64,000 nt of DNA, from assembly GCF_020991005.1 (NCBI RefSeq), contig NZ_JAJLLW010000003.1, positions 1-64,000 of the forward strand. The letters run 5' to 3'. Position 1 is the stretch's first letter, and each line of letters starts with the position of its first letter. Source of the DNA: Halomonas sp. CUBES01. GTDB taxonomy: Bacteria > Pseudomonadota > Gammaproteobacteria > Pseudomonadales > Halomonadaceae. The translations under genes and the position numbers were made by a program. Positions 15,348 through 24,190 of the stretch are shown in pieces. The notes under the pieces are model-generated. The model was not told where the DNA came from. It was given only the letters and a program-made list of their open reading frames with translations, and ran no database searches.

Positions 15348-16406
15348 ATGAAGGCGATTATCAATGTAGGCCTGGTGGGCTACGGTTTTGCCAGTAAAAC
15401 GTTTCATATGCCGCTTATTCGGGCGACGGAGGGGCTCGATCTGGTGGCCGTGTCCTCCAGCGATGCTGACAAGGTGCGCGCGGATCTGCCCGGCGTTGAG
15501 GTGGAAAGCAAAGCCCTGGCGCTGTGTGAGCGCAAGGATATCGACCTGATCGTGATTCCGACGCCCAACGACACGCACTTTCCGCTTGCCAAGGCGGCGC
15601 TGACGGCCGGCAAGCACGTGGTGGTCGACAAGCCGTTTACCGTGACGCTTTCCGAAGCCAAACAGCTGAAAACGCTGGCCGCTAATAAAGAGCGGATGGT
15701 CTCGGTCTTTCATAACCGGCGTTGGGACAGCGACTTCTTGACTATCAAGGCACTGCTGGAGGCGGGCACGCTGGGACGGGTGTCCGGCTTCGAATCGCAT
15801 TTCGACCGCTTTCGGCCGGAAGTGCGCGACCGCTGGCGTGAGAAAGCGACTCCCGGCGGTGGTATCTGGTACGACCTGGGGCCCCACCTGCTGGATCAGG
15901 CCTGCGAGCTGTTTGGCATGCCCAACGCCATCCTGCTTGAGTTGGCGGCGCTGCGTGAGGGGGCCAAGGCCGATGACGATTTCCTGGCGCTGCTCGATTA
16001 CGAGGGGTTTCGGGTCACGCTGGCGGCAGGCACCCTGGTGGCCGAGCCGACACCGCGTTTCCGGATTCACGGCACCCGGGGCAGCTTCGTCAAATACGGC
16101 CTGGATCCCCAGGAAGATCGCTTGAAGGCCGGTGAGTCGCCCGCGCCGCAGTGGGGAGACGATACGCAAAACGGCGTGTTGACGCTGCGGGAAGGCGAGG
16201 GGGAAGACGCCCCGCTCATGCGCCGGGAGCACTCTACCCAGCCCGGCGATTATCTGGCCTATTATCAGGGGGTTGCCGGCGCGATTCTGGATGACAAACC
16301 GCTCCCGGTGGATATCGACGATGCGTTACGTAGCATGGCGCTGCTGGAAGCCGGTCTTGACAGCCATCGCCAGCGGCGCTGGATTTCGCTAAAAAACCAT
16401 CTGTAA
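15348..16406 (+). CDS. ydgJ: Gfo/Idh/MocA-family NAD(P)-dependent oxidoreductase (YdgJ-like)
   Basis: Protein of 352 residues closely resembling E. coli YdgJ (346). The Rossmann motif GLVGYGFASKTFHMPL is at the N terminus, followed by VIPTPNDTHF, and the EKP-type catalytic motif appears as DKPFTVTL near residue 94. The C-terminal region has the typical FHNRRWDSDFLT and SHFDRFRPEVRDRWRE. It probably oxidises a sugar or polyol. An AAGGA lies 5 nt before the ATG at 15348, so I reject the longer frame from 15300. Confidence 0.9.
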   Translation: MKAIINVGLVGYGFASKTFHMPLIRATEGLDLVAVSSSDADKVRADLPGVEVESKALALCERKDIDLIVIPTPNDTHFPLAKAALTAGKHVVVDKPFTVTLSEAKQLKTLAANKERMVSVFHNRRWDSDFLTIKALLEAGTLGRVSGFESHFDRFRPEVRDRWREKATPGGGIWYDLGPHLLDQACELFGMPNAILLELAALREGAKADDDFLALLDYEGFRVTLAAGTLVAEPTPRFRIHGTRGSFVKYGLDPQEDRLKAGESPAPQWGDDTQNGVLTLREGEGEDAPLMRREHSTQPGDYLAYYQGVAGAILDDKPLPVDIDDALRSMALLEAGLDSHRQRRWISLKNHL

Positions 16407-16447
16407 CCTCTCTAGCAGAGCGGGGACAGTCGTCCTGCGATCCGCCT

Positions 16448-17062
16448 TTATAGCAGGTCGTTGGTGTGGTCGTGCCGCTCTTCGCGCAGTTTGTCGCGGG
16501 CGATGTAGAGCGCGGCAATGGCCCGCGCTTCGTGGAAGTCCTCGCGCAGCATCAAGGCAGGCAGCTCTTCCAGCGCGTGGGTTTCCACAATCAACGGTTC
16601 GGGCTCATCCCCTGGTAAACGCTTGGGGTATAGGTCGGTGGCCAGTATTACCTGCATGCGGTGGCGCATGTAATTGGGCGCCAGGGAAAGCTCGGCCAGC
16701 GGCTCCAGATGATGCGCGCCAACGCCGCATTCTTCCATCAATTCCCGGTTGGCGGCGGTGATGACATCTTCACCAGGGTCCACCAGCCCCTTGGGAAGTG
16801 TCAGCACGTAATCCTCGAAGCCTGCCGCGTACTCGCGAATCAGTAACACGTGCTCCGGGTCGGGCATGGCGACGATCATTACCGCGCCTCTGTCGGCGCC
16901 GGTCAATCGTTCGAACTGACGCTCCTCGCCGTTGGAAAATCGCAGGTCGAGGGCTTCGACCTGGAATAAACGGCTTTGCGCCACGGTGTTGCGCTTAAGG
17001 ATCTGCGGTTTTTGCGGATAGCCCGATGCAGCGCGGTTCGGGGTCGAGTCGTAGCGGGACAT
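16448..17062 (-). CDS. nudE: ADP compounds hydrolase NudE
   Basis: Nudix hydrolase of 204 residues that cleaves ADP-ribose, Ap3A and NADH-type substrates. The Nudix box is complete: GLVDPGEDVITAANRELM followed by EECG. The segment LTLPKG just before it is typical of NudE. It is divergent from yrfG with 72 nt between starts, matching the nudE-yrfG neighbourhood of enterobacteria. Confidence 0.95.
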   Translation of the reverse strand: MSRYDSTPNRAASGYPQKPQILKRNTVAQSRLFQVEALDLRFSNGEERQFERLTGADRGAVMIVAMPDPEHVLLIREYAAGFEDYVLTLPKGLVDPGEDVITAANRELMEECGVGAHHLEPLAELSLAPNYMRHRMQVILATDLYPKRLPGDEPEPLIVETHALEELPALMLREDFHEARAIAALYIARDKLREERHDHTNDLL

Positions 17063-17134
17063 GGTGCCTCCATGGCTGGTAAACGGCGGTTAGGCTACAA
17101 TACCACGCTTACAATGTTCGCGATGGGAGTGGCA

Positions 17135-17788
17135 ATGATCGAGTGGAGTGAAATTGATACCGTGCTGTTGGACATGGACGGCACGCTGCTGGATCTGCAC
17201 TTCGACAGCCATTTCTGGCTGGAGCATCTGCCTCGCCGCTACGTCGAGCTTCACCAACTGGACGAGGCAACCCAAGACACTCTGCGCGCCCGCATCATCG
17301 GCGAGCAGGGCACGCTCAACTGGTACAGCCTGGCCTACTGGAGCCGCGAACTCGGCGTCGATATCGTCGCCCTCAAGCGGGAAGTGCAGCACTTGATCGG
17401 CCTGCGTGGCGACGCCCTGGATTTTCTGACCTGGCTTAAGCAGGCTCATCCCCGGGTGATACTGGCAACCAATGCCGACCGGGCCAGCCTGGCTCTCAAG
17501 CTGCCGTTGACGGGGTTGGAAAACTACCTGGACGCCATCATTTCATCGGAAGATGTCGGTGCGGCAAAAGAGGAGCAAGCCTTCTGGTCGGCGCTGCAGG
17601 CGCTTGAACCGTTTGATCCCGCGCGTACCCTGTTTATCGACGACAACCCTCACGTGCTTGCCAGCGCCCGGACCTTTGGTATCCGCTATCTGATGGGCAT
17701 CAAGCAGCCCGATAGCCAGCGGCCGGAAAAGGCTCTCGAGGAATTTGTCGCACTGGATCGATTTGCCCAACTGCTGCCGCCTGCTTGA
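17135..17788 (+). CDS. yrfG: GMP/IMP nucleotidase YrfG (HAD family)
   Basis: HAD-family phosphatase of 217 residues (E. coli 222). Motif I is LLDMDGTLLDL with the nucleophile Asp and the acid Asp two residues on. Motif II is in LATNADR and the acidic motif IV is LFIDDNPHVL. The E. coli homologue hydrolyses GMP and IMP. GGGAG lies 5 nt before the ATG at 17135. The longer frame from 16976 would run through the nudE promoter and is rejected. hslR follows after 18 nt. Confidence 0.93.
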   Translation: MIEWSEIDTVLLDMDGTLLDLHFDSHFWLEHLPRRYVELHQLDEATQDTLRARIIGEQGTLNWYSLAYWSRELGVDIVALKREVQHLIGLRGDALDFLTWLKQAHPRVILATNADRASLALKLPLTGLENYLDAIISSEDVGAAKEEQAFWSALQALEPFDPARTLFIDDNPHVLASARTFGIRYLMGIKQPDSQRPEKALEEFVALDRFAQLLPPA

Positions 17789-17806
17789 GCAGCGAGGAGA
17801 GCGTCA

Positions 17807-18196
17807 ATGAGCGATAGCGTTCGCTTGGATAAATGGCTGTGGGCCGCGCGGTTCTTCAAAACCCGCGCGCTGGCCAAGAAGGCCATCGAAGGTGGCAAGG
17901 TACACTACGACGGTACCCGCGCCAAAACCAGCAAAAACGTCGAGCTGGGCGCACTGATCAAGGTGCCCCAGGGGTGGGATGTGCTCGAGGTCGAGGTTAC
18001 CGCGCTGTCCGACCAGCGGCGCGGGGCGCCGGAGGCGCGCAAACTCTACGCCGAAACCCAGGAAAGTATTGAACATCGTGCCCGCGAAGCCGAGGCACGC
18101 CGGTTGAACAATCAAGTGATGCAGCATCCGCTCAAACGGCCTGATAAAAAGCAGCGCCGTGAAATCCAGCGCTTTCAACGCCACCAAGGTGAGTGA
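17807..18196 (+). CDS. hslR: Heat shock protein Hsp15, ribosome-rescue factor
   Basis: RNA-binding protein of 129 residues (E. coli 133) that binds the free 50S subunit carrying nascent chain after translation failure. The S4 domain fills the first half (VRLDKWLWAARFFKTRALAKK). The basic C terminus (KRPDKKQRREIQRFQRHQ) is typical. GAGGAG precedes the ATG. It sits between yrfG and hslO, the conserved gamma-proteobacterial order, and is probably cotranscribed with them. Confidence 0.95.
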   Translation: MSDSVRLDKWLWAARFFKTRALAKKAIEGGKVHYDGTRAKTSKNVELGALIKVPQGWDVLEVEVTALSDQRRGAPEARKLYAETQESIEHRAREAEARRLNNQVMQHPLKRPDKKQRREIQRFQRHQGE

Positions 18197-18236
18197 ATCC
18201 TCACTGGCGTTCCCCCCAATTCTGTAACGGTTTCTT

Positions 18237-19112
18237 ATGTCTGATCAAATCCAACGTTTTCTGTTTGACCACACCAACGTGCGCGGCGAGATCGTGACGC
18301 TGTCCAGCGCCTACCACGAGGTGCTGGATCGCCATGCCTATCCCCCGGCGGTCAACCAACTGCTGGGCGAGCTGCTAGCTGCAGTGGCGCTATTGACCGA
18401 TACTGTCAAGCTGGACGGCACCATGAGCATAGAAGTGCGCGGTCAGGGCGTTGTGTCGCTGATGATGGCCGAATCCAACCCCGGCGGTGAACTGCGAGCG
18501 ATTGCCCGCATCGCCGACGGCGGCGACCTGCCCAGCGAACACGCCAGCTTTCGCGACCTGGTGGGTGACGGCCAGATCGTGATTACCCTCGATCCCCGCG
18601 ACGGCAACCGCTACCAGGGGATCGTTGCGCTTGACCACGAGACGCTGAGCGGCTGCCTGGAAGCCTATTTCAGCCAGTCGGAACAGCTGCCCACGCGGCT
18701 ATGGCTTGCCGCCGACGGCGAGCGGGCAGGGGGACTGCTCCTCCAGCGCCTGCCTGACGCGTCGCAAAATCAGGATGTGGATGCCTGGGAGCGCAGCGTC
18801 CACCTGGCCGATACCATCAAGACCGACGAGCTTTTGGGGCTTGAGCAGCGAGAAGTACTGTACCGGCTCTACCATGAGGAGACGGTTCGAGTATTCGAAC
18901 CTAAAGCGCTGCGGTTTGGTTGCACCTGCTCGCGTGAACGCATGAGCAATGGGCTGCTGACCCTGGGCGGCGATGAGCTGCGGGATATCTTGCGTGAACA
19001 GGGCGAGATCGATACCCAGTGCCATTTTTGCCACACGAAATATCACTACACGGCCGCAGAAATCGAAAGTTTATTGGCCGACCCGGATGCGCCGGCTCCG
19101 ACCATTCACTGA
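18237..19112 (+). CDS. hslO: Redox-regulated chaperone Hsp33
   Basis: Holdase of 291 residues (E. coli 292), activated by oxidation and heat in the cytoplasm. The C-terminal redox switch is intact: CxC in [10 protein letters not shown] and CxxC in CHFCHTKY, which bind zinc when reduced. The N-terminal folding domain has the usual [11 protein letters not shown] start. It lies 40 nt after hslR. A strong terminator at 19278 separates it from pckA. Confidence 0.97.
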   Translation: MSDQIQRFLFDHTNVRGEIVTLSSAYHEVLDRHAYPPAVNQLLGELLAAVALLTDTVKLDGTMSIEVRGQGVVSLMMAESNPGGELRAIARIADGGDLPSEHASFRDLVGDGQIVITLDPRDGNRYQGIVALDHETLSGCLEAYFSQSEQLPTRLWLAADGERAGGLLLQRLPDASQNQDVDAWERSVHLADTIKTDELLGLEQREVLYRLYHEETVRVFEPKALRFGCTCSRERMSNGLLTLGGDELRDILREQGEIDTQCHFCHTKYHYTAAEIESLLADPDAPAPTIH

Positions 19113-19277
19113 GTTTGTAGTCGTGCCCGGCGGAGACAGTTTTCAAGCGGCTTTCTACGGCGCCAGACATACCGGTCATTCGGGCGTTATCGCCAAACAG
19201 GCGTTTGAAAAAATACTGCGGCGCAACACAAAATGTAGTGGCAATGTCGTAGTTTAACTACAAGATATTTGCGCCAG

Positions 19278-19305
19278 GCCCCCGTTTTACGGGGGCTTTC
19301 TTTTT
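19278..19305 (+). terminator. Terminator after hslO
   Basis: Stem GCCCCCGT/ACGGGGGC with loop TTT followed by TTTCTTTTT. It ends the yrfG-hslR-hslO transcript upstream of pckA. Confidence 0.88.
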
Positions 19306-19415
19306 GCCATAATGCGCCCGACTCAAGCGCCCAGCCATTCGCCGGGATGAACTTTTGAAAGGCGTCGGTGACGCCCGGTAAACGAGAAAATCGGCCGCAA
19401 GGCCCAGGAATCGAC

Positions 19416-20972
19416 ATGACCACGACTCAAGCCGCTCATCAAGCCCACGTCAACCTCTGCAGCGCCGAATTGATCGAGCGCGCCGTGGCCCGTGGCGAAG
19501 GCCGCCTGTCGGCAAACGGTGCCCTGGTAGTGAACACGGGCCTGCGTACCGGCCGTTCACCGAAAGACCGCTTTATCGTCGATGAACCGTCTACCCGCGA
19601 CAGCATTGACTGGGGTAGCGTCAACCGGCCCTTCGATGCCGACAAGTTCTCCGCGCTGTGGGCGCGCGTCGAAGACTATCTGGGCGCGCGCGAGCACTTT
19701 ATCTCCGAGCTGCACGTGGGCAGCGATTCCGTCCACTACCTGCCGGTGCGGGTCAGCACCGAAACGGCCTGGCAGAATCTATTCGGGCGCACCATGTTTG
19801 TCCGCCCTCAAGCCTTCAATCCGGCGATGAAGGACGAGTGGACGATTCTCAACGCGGCTGATTTCGCCTGTGACCCGAGCCGCGACGGCACGCCTTCGGA
19901 TGGCTGTGTGATTATCAACTTCGCCGAGAAGAAGGTGCTTATCGCCGGCATGCGCTACGCCGGTGAAATGAAGAAAGCCATGTTCTCGGTGCAGAACTTC
20001 CTGCTGCCCGACGCCGATGTGCTGCCCATGCACTGCTCCGCCAACGTCGGCGAAGATGGCGAAACCTGCCTGTTCTTCGGCCTCTCGGGCACCGGTAAAA
20101 CCACTCTCTCCGCCGATCCAGCCCGTTACCTGATCGGCGACGACGAACATGGCTGGGGCGACGGTACCGTGTTCAACATGGAAGGCGGCTGCTACGCAAA
20201 GTGCATCGACCTGTCCGAGAAAAACGAGCCGGTCATCTGGAACGCCATCTCGTTCGGTACCGTGCTGGAAAACGTGGTGCTCGACGACCGCCGCGAGCCG
20301 GATTACGCTGACGACAGCCTGACGCAAAACTCGCGTGCCGCCTATCCGCTGGAGCACGTCGAGAAGCGCGTACCGGAAAACCTCGCGGGCGAGCCGAACG
20401 CCATTGTCTTTTTGACCTGCGATATGTCCGGCGTGTTGCCGCCGGTCTCGGTACTGTCCAAGGAAGCGGCGGCCTACCATTTTCTGTCGGGCTACACGGC
20501 CAAGGTCGGTTCCACCGAAATGGGCTCGTCTGAAGGCTTGGCGGCTACTTTCTCTACCTGCTTCGGCGCGCCGTTCTTCCCGCGCCCAGCGCGTGAATAC
20601 GCTGATCTGCTGATCAAGCGTGTCGAGAAGCAAGACGCCCAGGTTTATCTGGTCAACACCGGTTGGACCGGCGGGGCCTTTGGTGAAGGCGGCTCGCGCT
20701 TCTCGATCCCGACGACCCGGGCGATCATCAGCGCCATCCAGTCCGGCGTGCTGCGCGATGTGCAGACCAAGCATATTGATGGCTTGAACCTCGAAGTGCC
20801 GGTGGCGGTGCCTGGCGTCGACTCGAGCCTGCTCGACCCGCGCGACACCTGGGAAGATCGCACGGCCTACGATCGCCATCTTCAGGAGCTGGTGACCAAG
20901 TTCGTCGATAACTTCAAGAAATTTGAAGGCGTCAACCCGGCCATTATCCAGGCCGGTCCACAGCTGACGTGA
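19416..20972 (+). CDS. pckA: Phosphoenolpyruvate carboxykinase (ATP)
   Basis: Converts oxaloacetate and ATP to PEP, the first committed gluconeogenic step. The protein has 518 residues, close to the family norm of ~530. The kinase-1a P-loop is [13 protein letters not shown] near residues 230-243, and the metal-binding region is [17 protein letters not shown] lies 6 nt before the ATG at 19416, so the in-frame start at 19368 is rejected. Terminators flank it on both sides, so it forms its own transcription unit. Confidence 0.98.
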   Translation: MTTTQAAHQAHVNLCSAELIERAVARGEGRLSANGALVVNTGLRTGRSPKDRFIVDEPSTRDSIDWGSVNRPFDADKFSALWARVEDYLGAREHFISELHVGSDSVHYLPVRVSTETAWQNLFGRTMFVRPQAFNPAMKDEWTILNAADFACDPSRDGTPSDGCVIINFAEKKVLIAGMRYAGEMKKAMFSVQNFLLPDADVLPMHCSANVGEDGETCLFFGLSGTGKTTLSADPARYLIGDDEHGWGDGTVFNMEGGCYAKCIDLSEKNEPVIWNAISFGTVLENVVLDDRREPDYADDSLTQNSRAAYPLEHVEKRVPENLAGEPNAIVFLTCDMSGVLPPVSVLSKEAAAYHFLSGYTAKVGSTEMGSSEGLAATFSTCFGAPFFPRPAREYADLLIKRVEKQDAQVYLVNTGWTGGAFGEGGSRFSIPTTRAIISAIQSGVLRDVQTKHIDGLNLEVPVAVPGVDSSLLDPRDTWEDRTAYDRHLQELVTKFVDNFKKFEGVNPAIIQAGPQLT

Positions 20973-21023
20973 TCATGCGTTCGCTCTATAAGGGGTAGAA
21001 CGTTAGCACCCATTAGGTGTCAG

Positions 21024-21058
21024 AAAGGGCAACGCTTTGGCGTTGCCCTTTTGTTTTT
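21024..21058 (+). terminator. Terminator after pckA
   Basis: AAAGGGCAACGC (21024-21035) pairs with GCGTTGCCCTTT (21040-21051) around TTTG, and a T-rich tail follows. Confidence 0.9.
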
Positions 21059-21079
21059 GACCGCTATGGGAGAACGCTT

Positions 21080-21577
21080 ATGAAACGCCGTCACTTTTTA
21101 GGCCTGACCGGGCTAGCCGGAGTCGGCGGGCTGATACCCGGATTTTCGTTTGGCTTTCCGCGGCTGGATCTTGAGCCGGCACCCGGGCTTGAAAAGCTTG
21201 AACTGAGCGCAGCCGAATGGCGTGAACGCCTTTCTGAGAAAGCCTTTGAGGTGCTGCGAGAGGCGGGCACCGAGCCGGCCTTCTCAAGCCCGCTGGATAA
21301 GGAAGACGGTGAGGGTGTATACCGCTGTGCGGGCTGTGACCTGCTGCTTTTCACCAGCGCCATGAAATACGATTCCGGTACCGGCTGGCCGAGCTTTTTC
21401 GAACACGTTGAAGGGCATCTGCTCACCGAGCTTGATTTCAAAATGGTATGGCCGCGAACCGAATATCACTGTGCGCGTTGTGGCGGCCATCAGGGCCATG
21501 TGTTTGAAGACGGCCCCGAGCCCACCGGACTGCGCTGGTGCAATAATGGCGTCGCGCTGCGTTTCGTGGCGGCCTGA
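21080..21577 (+). CDS. msrB: Tat-exported peptide-methionine (R)-S-oxide reductase
   Basis: Repairs methionine-R-sulfoxide. After an N-terminal twin-arginine signal (MKRRHFLGLTG, hydrophobic to about residue 26) comes a complete MsrB domain. Zinc ligands are CAGC and CARC. The catalytic Cys is in RWCNNGVALRF, and the substrate region is DSGTGWPSFF. Most MsrB proteins are cytoplasmic, so export as a folded zinc protein is notable. GGGAG lies 7 nt before the ATG at 21080. Reduction outside the membrane would need a partner donor, not found in the window. Confidence 0.93.
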   Translation: MKRRHFLGLTGLAGVGGLIPGFSFGFPRLDLEPAPGLEKLELSAAEWRERLSEKAFEVLREAGTEPAFSSPLDKEDGEGVYRCAGCDLLLFTSAMKYDSGTGWPSFFEHVEGHLLTELDFKMVWPRTEYHCARCGGHQGHVFEDGPEPTGLRWCNNGVALRFVAA

Positions 21578-21700
21578 GCCAGCCGGGCATCTTCGCCCGT
21601 AAGCTGAGCGCGCGTCACATGGCCCAACTCATGCCAGCCACGAGGGGATTGTGATACCTTGTGAGCACTTAATCGTGTTGCATGAGTTTCGTGGTCATTT

Positions 21701-24058
21701 ATGGATGTTAATCAGCGTATTATTTCTCGCTTAGCCACCGAGCTGAGCGTTCGGGCCGAGCAGGTTTCCGCCACGGTGGCGCTTCTGGATGAAGGCGCCA
21801 CCGTGCCGTTTATCGCCCGTTATCGTAAAGAAGTCACCGGCGCTCTGGACGATACCCAACTTCGTCAACTGGATGAGCGACTGCGCTATTTACGCGAGCT
21901 GGAAGAGCGCCGTGTCGCGGTCCTGGCCGCCATTGATGAGCAAGGCAAGCTGGACGGCCCGCTCAAGGCGGCTATCGACGCGGCGGAAACCAAGCAGCGT
22001 CTGGAAGATTTATACCTGCCGTTCAAGAAAAAACGCCGTACCAAAGCGCAGATCGCCCGTGAAGCTGGCCTGGAGCCGTTGGCGGACGCGTTGCTTGCTG
22101 ACCCAACGCTCACCCCGGAAAACGAAGCCGCCGGCTACCTGCGCCCGGCAGAAGGCGATATTCCCGCCGTCGAGGATGCCAAGGCCGCCCTGGATGGCGC
22201 CAAGCAGATTCTCATGGAGCGCTTTGCCGAAGACCCCGAGCTGATCGGCCAACTGCGGGAACGGCTCTGGCAGGAGGGCGAGCTGAGCGCCCGCGTGCTG
22301 GACGGCAAGCAGCAGGAAGGGGCCAAGTTCTCCGACTATTTCGAGCACGACGAAACCCTCGCCAAGGTGCCGTCACACCGTGCGCTTGCCATGTTCCGTG
22401 GTCGCAACGAGGGCGTGTTGAGCCTCGCTATTCGCCTGCCCGGTGAAGACGAAGCCCCTATTCACCCCGCCCAGGTGACGATTGCCAAGCATTTCGGCAT
22501 CAGCGACCAGGGGCGTGCGGCGGATAAATGGCTTGCCGAGGTGGTGCGTTGGACATGGCGCGTCAAGCTCTACACCGCGCTGGAAACCGAGCTGTTGGGC
22601 CGCCTGCGCGAGCTGGCCGAGCAAACCGCCATTGATGTGTTTGCTGCTAACTTGAAAGACCTGCTGCTTGCGGCGCCTGCAGGGCAAAAACTGACGCTGG
22701 CCATCGATCCGGGCCTGCGTACCGGCTGTAAAGTTGCCGTGGTCGATGCCACCGGCCAGTTCATCGATCAGGCGACGATTTATCCCCACGCACCGCAGAA
22801 CCGCTGGGACGATGCGCTCGCCGAGTTGACCAAGCTGGTGAAACGCCACGGCGTTCAATTGATTGCCGTGGGCAATGGCACCGCCAGCCGTGAAACCGAC
22901 AAGCTGGCAGGGGAGCTGCTGAAAGCCCTGGCGCCCGATTACCGCCTTAGCAAGGTCATGGTGAGCGAGGCGGGCGCCTCGGTTTACTCGGCGTCGGAAT
23001 ATGCGTCGAAAGAGCTGCCCGACCTCGACGTCACCGTGCGGGGCGCGGTATCGATTGCCCGCCGTCTGCAGGATCCGCTGGCCGAACTGGTCAAGATCGA
23101 GCCTAAATCCATCGGCGTTGGTCAGTACCAGCACGATGTGTCCCAGGTGCAGCTATCCCGCAGCCTGGAGGCGGTTATCGAAGACTGCGTCAACGCCGTG
23201 GGGGTCGACTTGAATACCGCTTCTAGCGCGTTGCTGTCGCGGGTGGCCGGGCTCAGCGCGGCGATTGCCGATAACATCGTCGCCGAGCGTAACCTGCGCG
23301 GCGCCTTCAAGAGCCGTAAAGCGCTTTTGGACGTCAGCCGTCTCGGGCCCAAAACCTTTGAACAGTGCGCTGGTTTCCTGCGCATTCATCAGGCGGAAAA
23401 CCCGCTGGATGCCAGTGCCGTTCACCCCGAAGCCTATGTGGTGGTCGAACGTATGGCCAAGCAGAGCGGCCGCGACGTGAAAGGACTGATTGGCGATAGC
23501 GCAACGCTCAAGACGCTAAAGCCAGGCGACTTTGCCGACGAGCGCTTTGGAGTGCCGACGGTGAGCGATATCCTCAAGGAGCTCGATAAACCCGGCCGCG
23601 ATCCGCGCCCCGAGTTCAAGGCCGCTGAATTCCGTGAAGGAGTCGAAACCCTCAAGGATCTCAAGCTTTCGATGGTGCTCGAAGGCACGGTGACCAACGT
23701 CACGCACTTCGGCGCCTTCGTGGACATTGGCGTTCATCAGGATGGCCTGGTGCATATTTCGGCGCTCTCCGACCGTTTTATCGACGACCCGCGCAGCGTG
23801 GTCAAGGCCGGGGATATCGTCACTGTCAAGGTCATGAGCGTGGATATCCCGCGCAAGCGGATAGGGCTTTCCATGCGCCTCGACGACGAGCCTGAGCCGG
23901 AGCAGCAGGGCGATCCCCAAGCCGGCGAGAAGGAGGCGCGCAAGCCATCGCGTCGCCAGGGGCAGAGCAACAGACGCCAAGCGAATAAATCCAACGAACC
24001 GCCCGCGGCAGTGGGTACGCTGGGGGCGGCGTTGCTCAAGGCCAAGCAGGACAAATAG
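21701..24058 (+). CDS. tex: Tex-family RNA-binding transcriptional accessory protein
   Basis: Cytoplasmic protein of 785 residues, the usual Tex length. The N-terminal Tex domain (VPFIARYRKEVTGALDD) is followed by a YqgF-like fold (LAIDPGLRTGCKVAVVD near residue 340), helix-hairpin-helix repeats (VGVDLNTASSALLSRVAGLS near 510), and a C-terminal S1 domain near 650-720 (GTVTNVTHFGAFVDIGVHQDGLVHIS). The tail is basic and Q/R-rich. Tex contributes to transcription and RNA handling and is required for toxin expression in Bordetella. It appears monocistronic. Confidence 0.97.
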   Translation: MDVNQRIISRLATELSVRAEQVSATVALLDEGATVPFIARYRKEVTGALDDTQLRQLDERLRYLRELEERRVAVLAAIDEQGKLDGPLKAAIDAAETKQRLEDLYLPFKKKRRTKAQIAREAGLEPLADALLADPTLTPENEAAGYLRPAEGDIPAVEDAKAALDGAKQILMERFAEDPELIGQLRERLWQEGELSARVLDGKQQEGAKFSDYFEHDETLAKVPSHRALAMFRGRNEGVLSLAIRLPGEDEAPIHPAQVTIAKHFGISDQGRAADKWLAEVVRWTWRVKLYTALETELLGRLRELAEQTAIDVFAANLKDLLLAAPAGQKLTLAIDPGLRTGCKVAVVDATGQFIDQATIYPHAPQNRWDDALAELTKLVKRHGVQLIAVGNGTASRETDKLAGELLKALAPDYRLSKVMVSEAGASVYSASEYASKELPDLDVTVRGAVSIARRLQDPLAELVKIEPKSIGVGQYQHDVSQVQLSRSLEAVIEDCVNAVGVDLNTASSALLSRVAGLSAAIADNIVAERNLRGAFKSRKALLDVSRLGPKTFEQCAGFLRIHQAENPLDASAVHPEAYVVVERMAKQSGRDVKGLIGDSATLKTLKPGDFADERFGVPTVSDILKELDKPGRDPRPEFKAAEFREGVETLKDLKLSMVLEGTVTNVTHFGAFVDIGVHQDGLVHISALSDRFIDDPRSVVKAGDIVTVKVMSVDIPRKRIGLSMRLDDEPEPEQQGDPQAGEKEARKPSRRQGQSNRRQANKSNEPPAAVGTLGAALLKAKQDK

Positions 24059-24190
24059 TCACGCGTCTTGAAAGTTGAACGGCTGCCGCCATATCCTGCT
24101 GTCTATTCTCGATGGGTAGCCGCTGGCGATGCCACCCGATTCCACCAAGGCTCGTGCGTGCACGGGCCTTATTGACAAGGAGTGTTCACC

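Noticed and set aside
19779..20879. 366-codon frame antisense to pckA
   Set aside because: pckA is intact on the other strand. The antisense product shows no recognisable feature or ribosome site.
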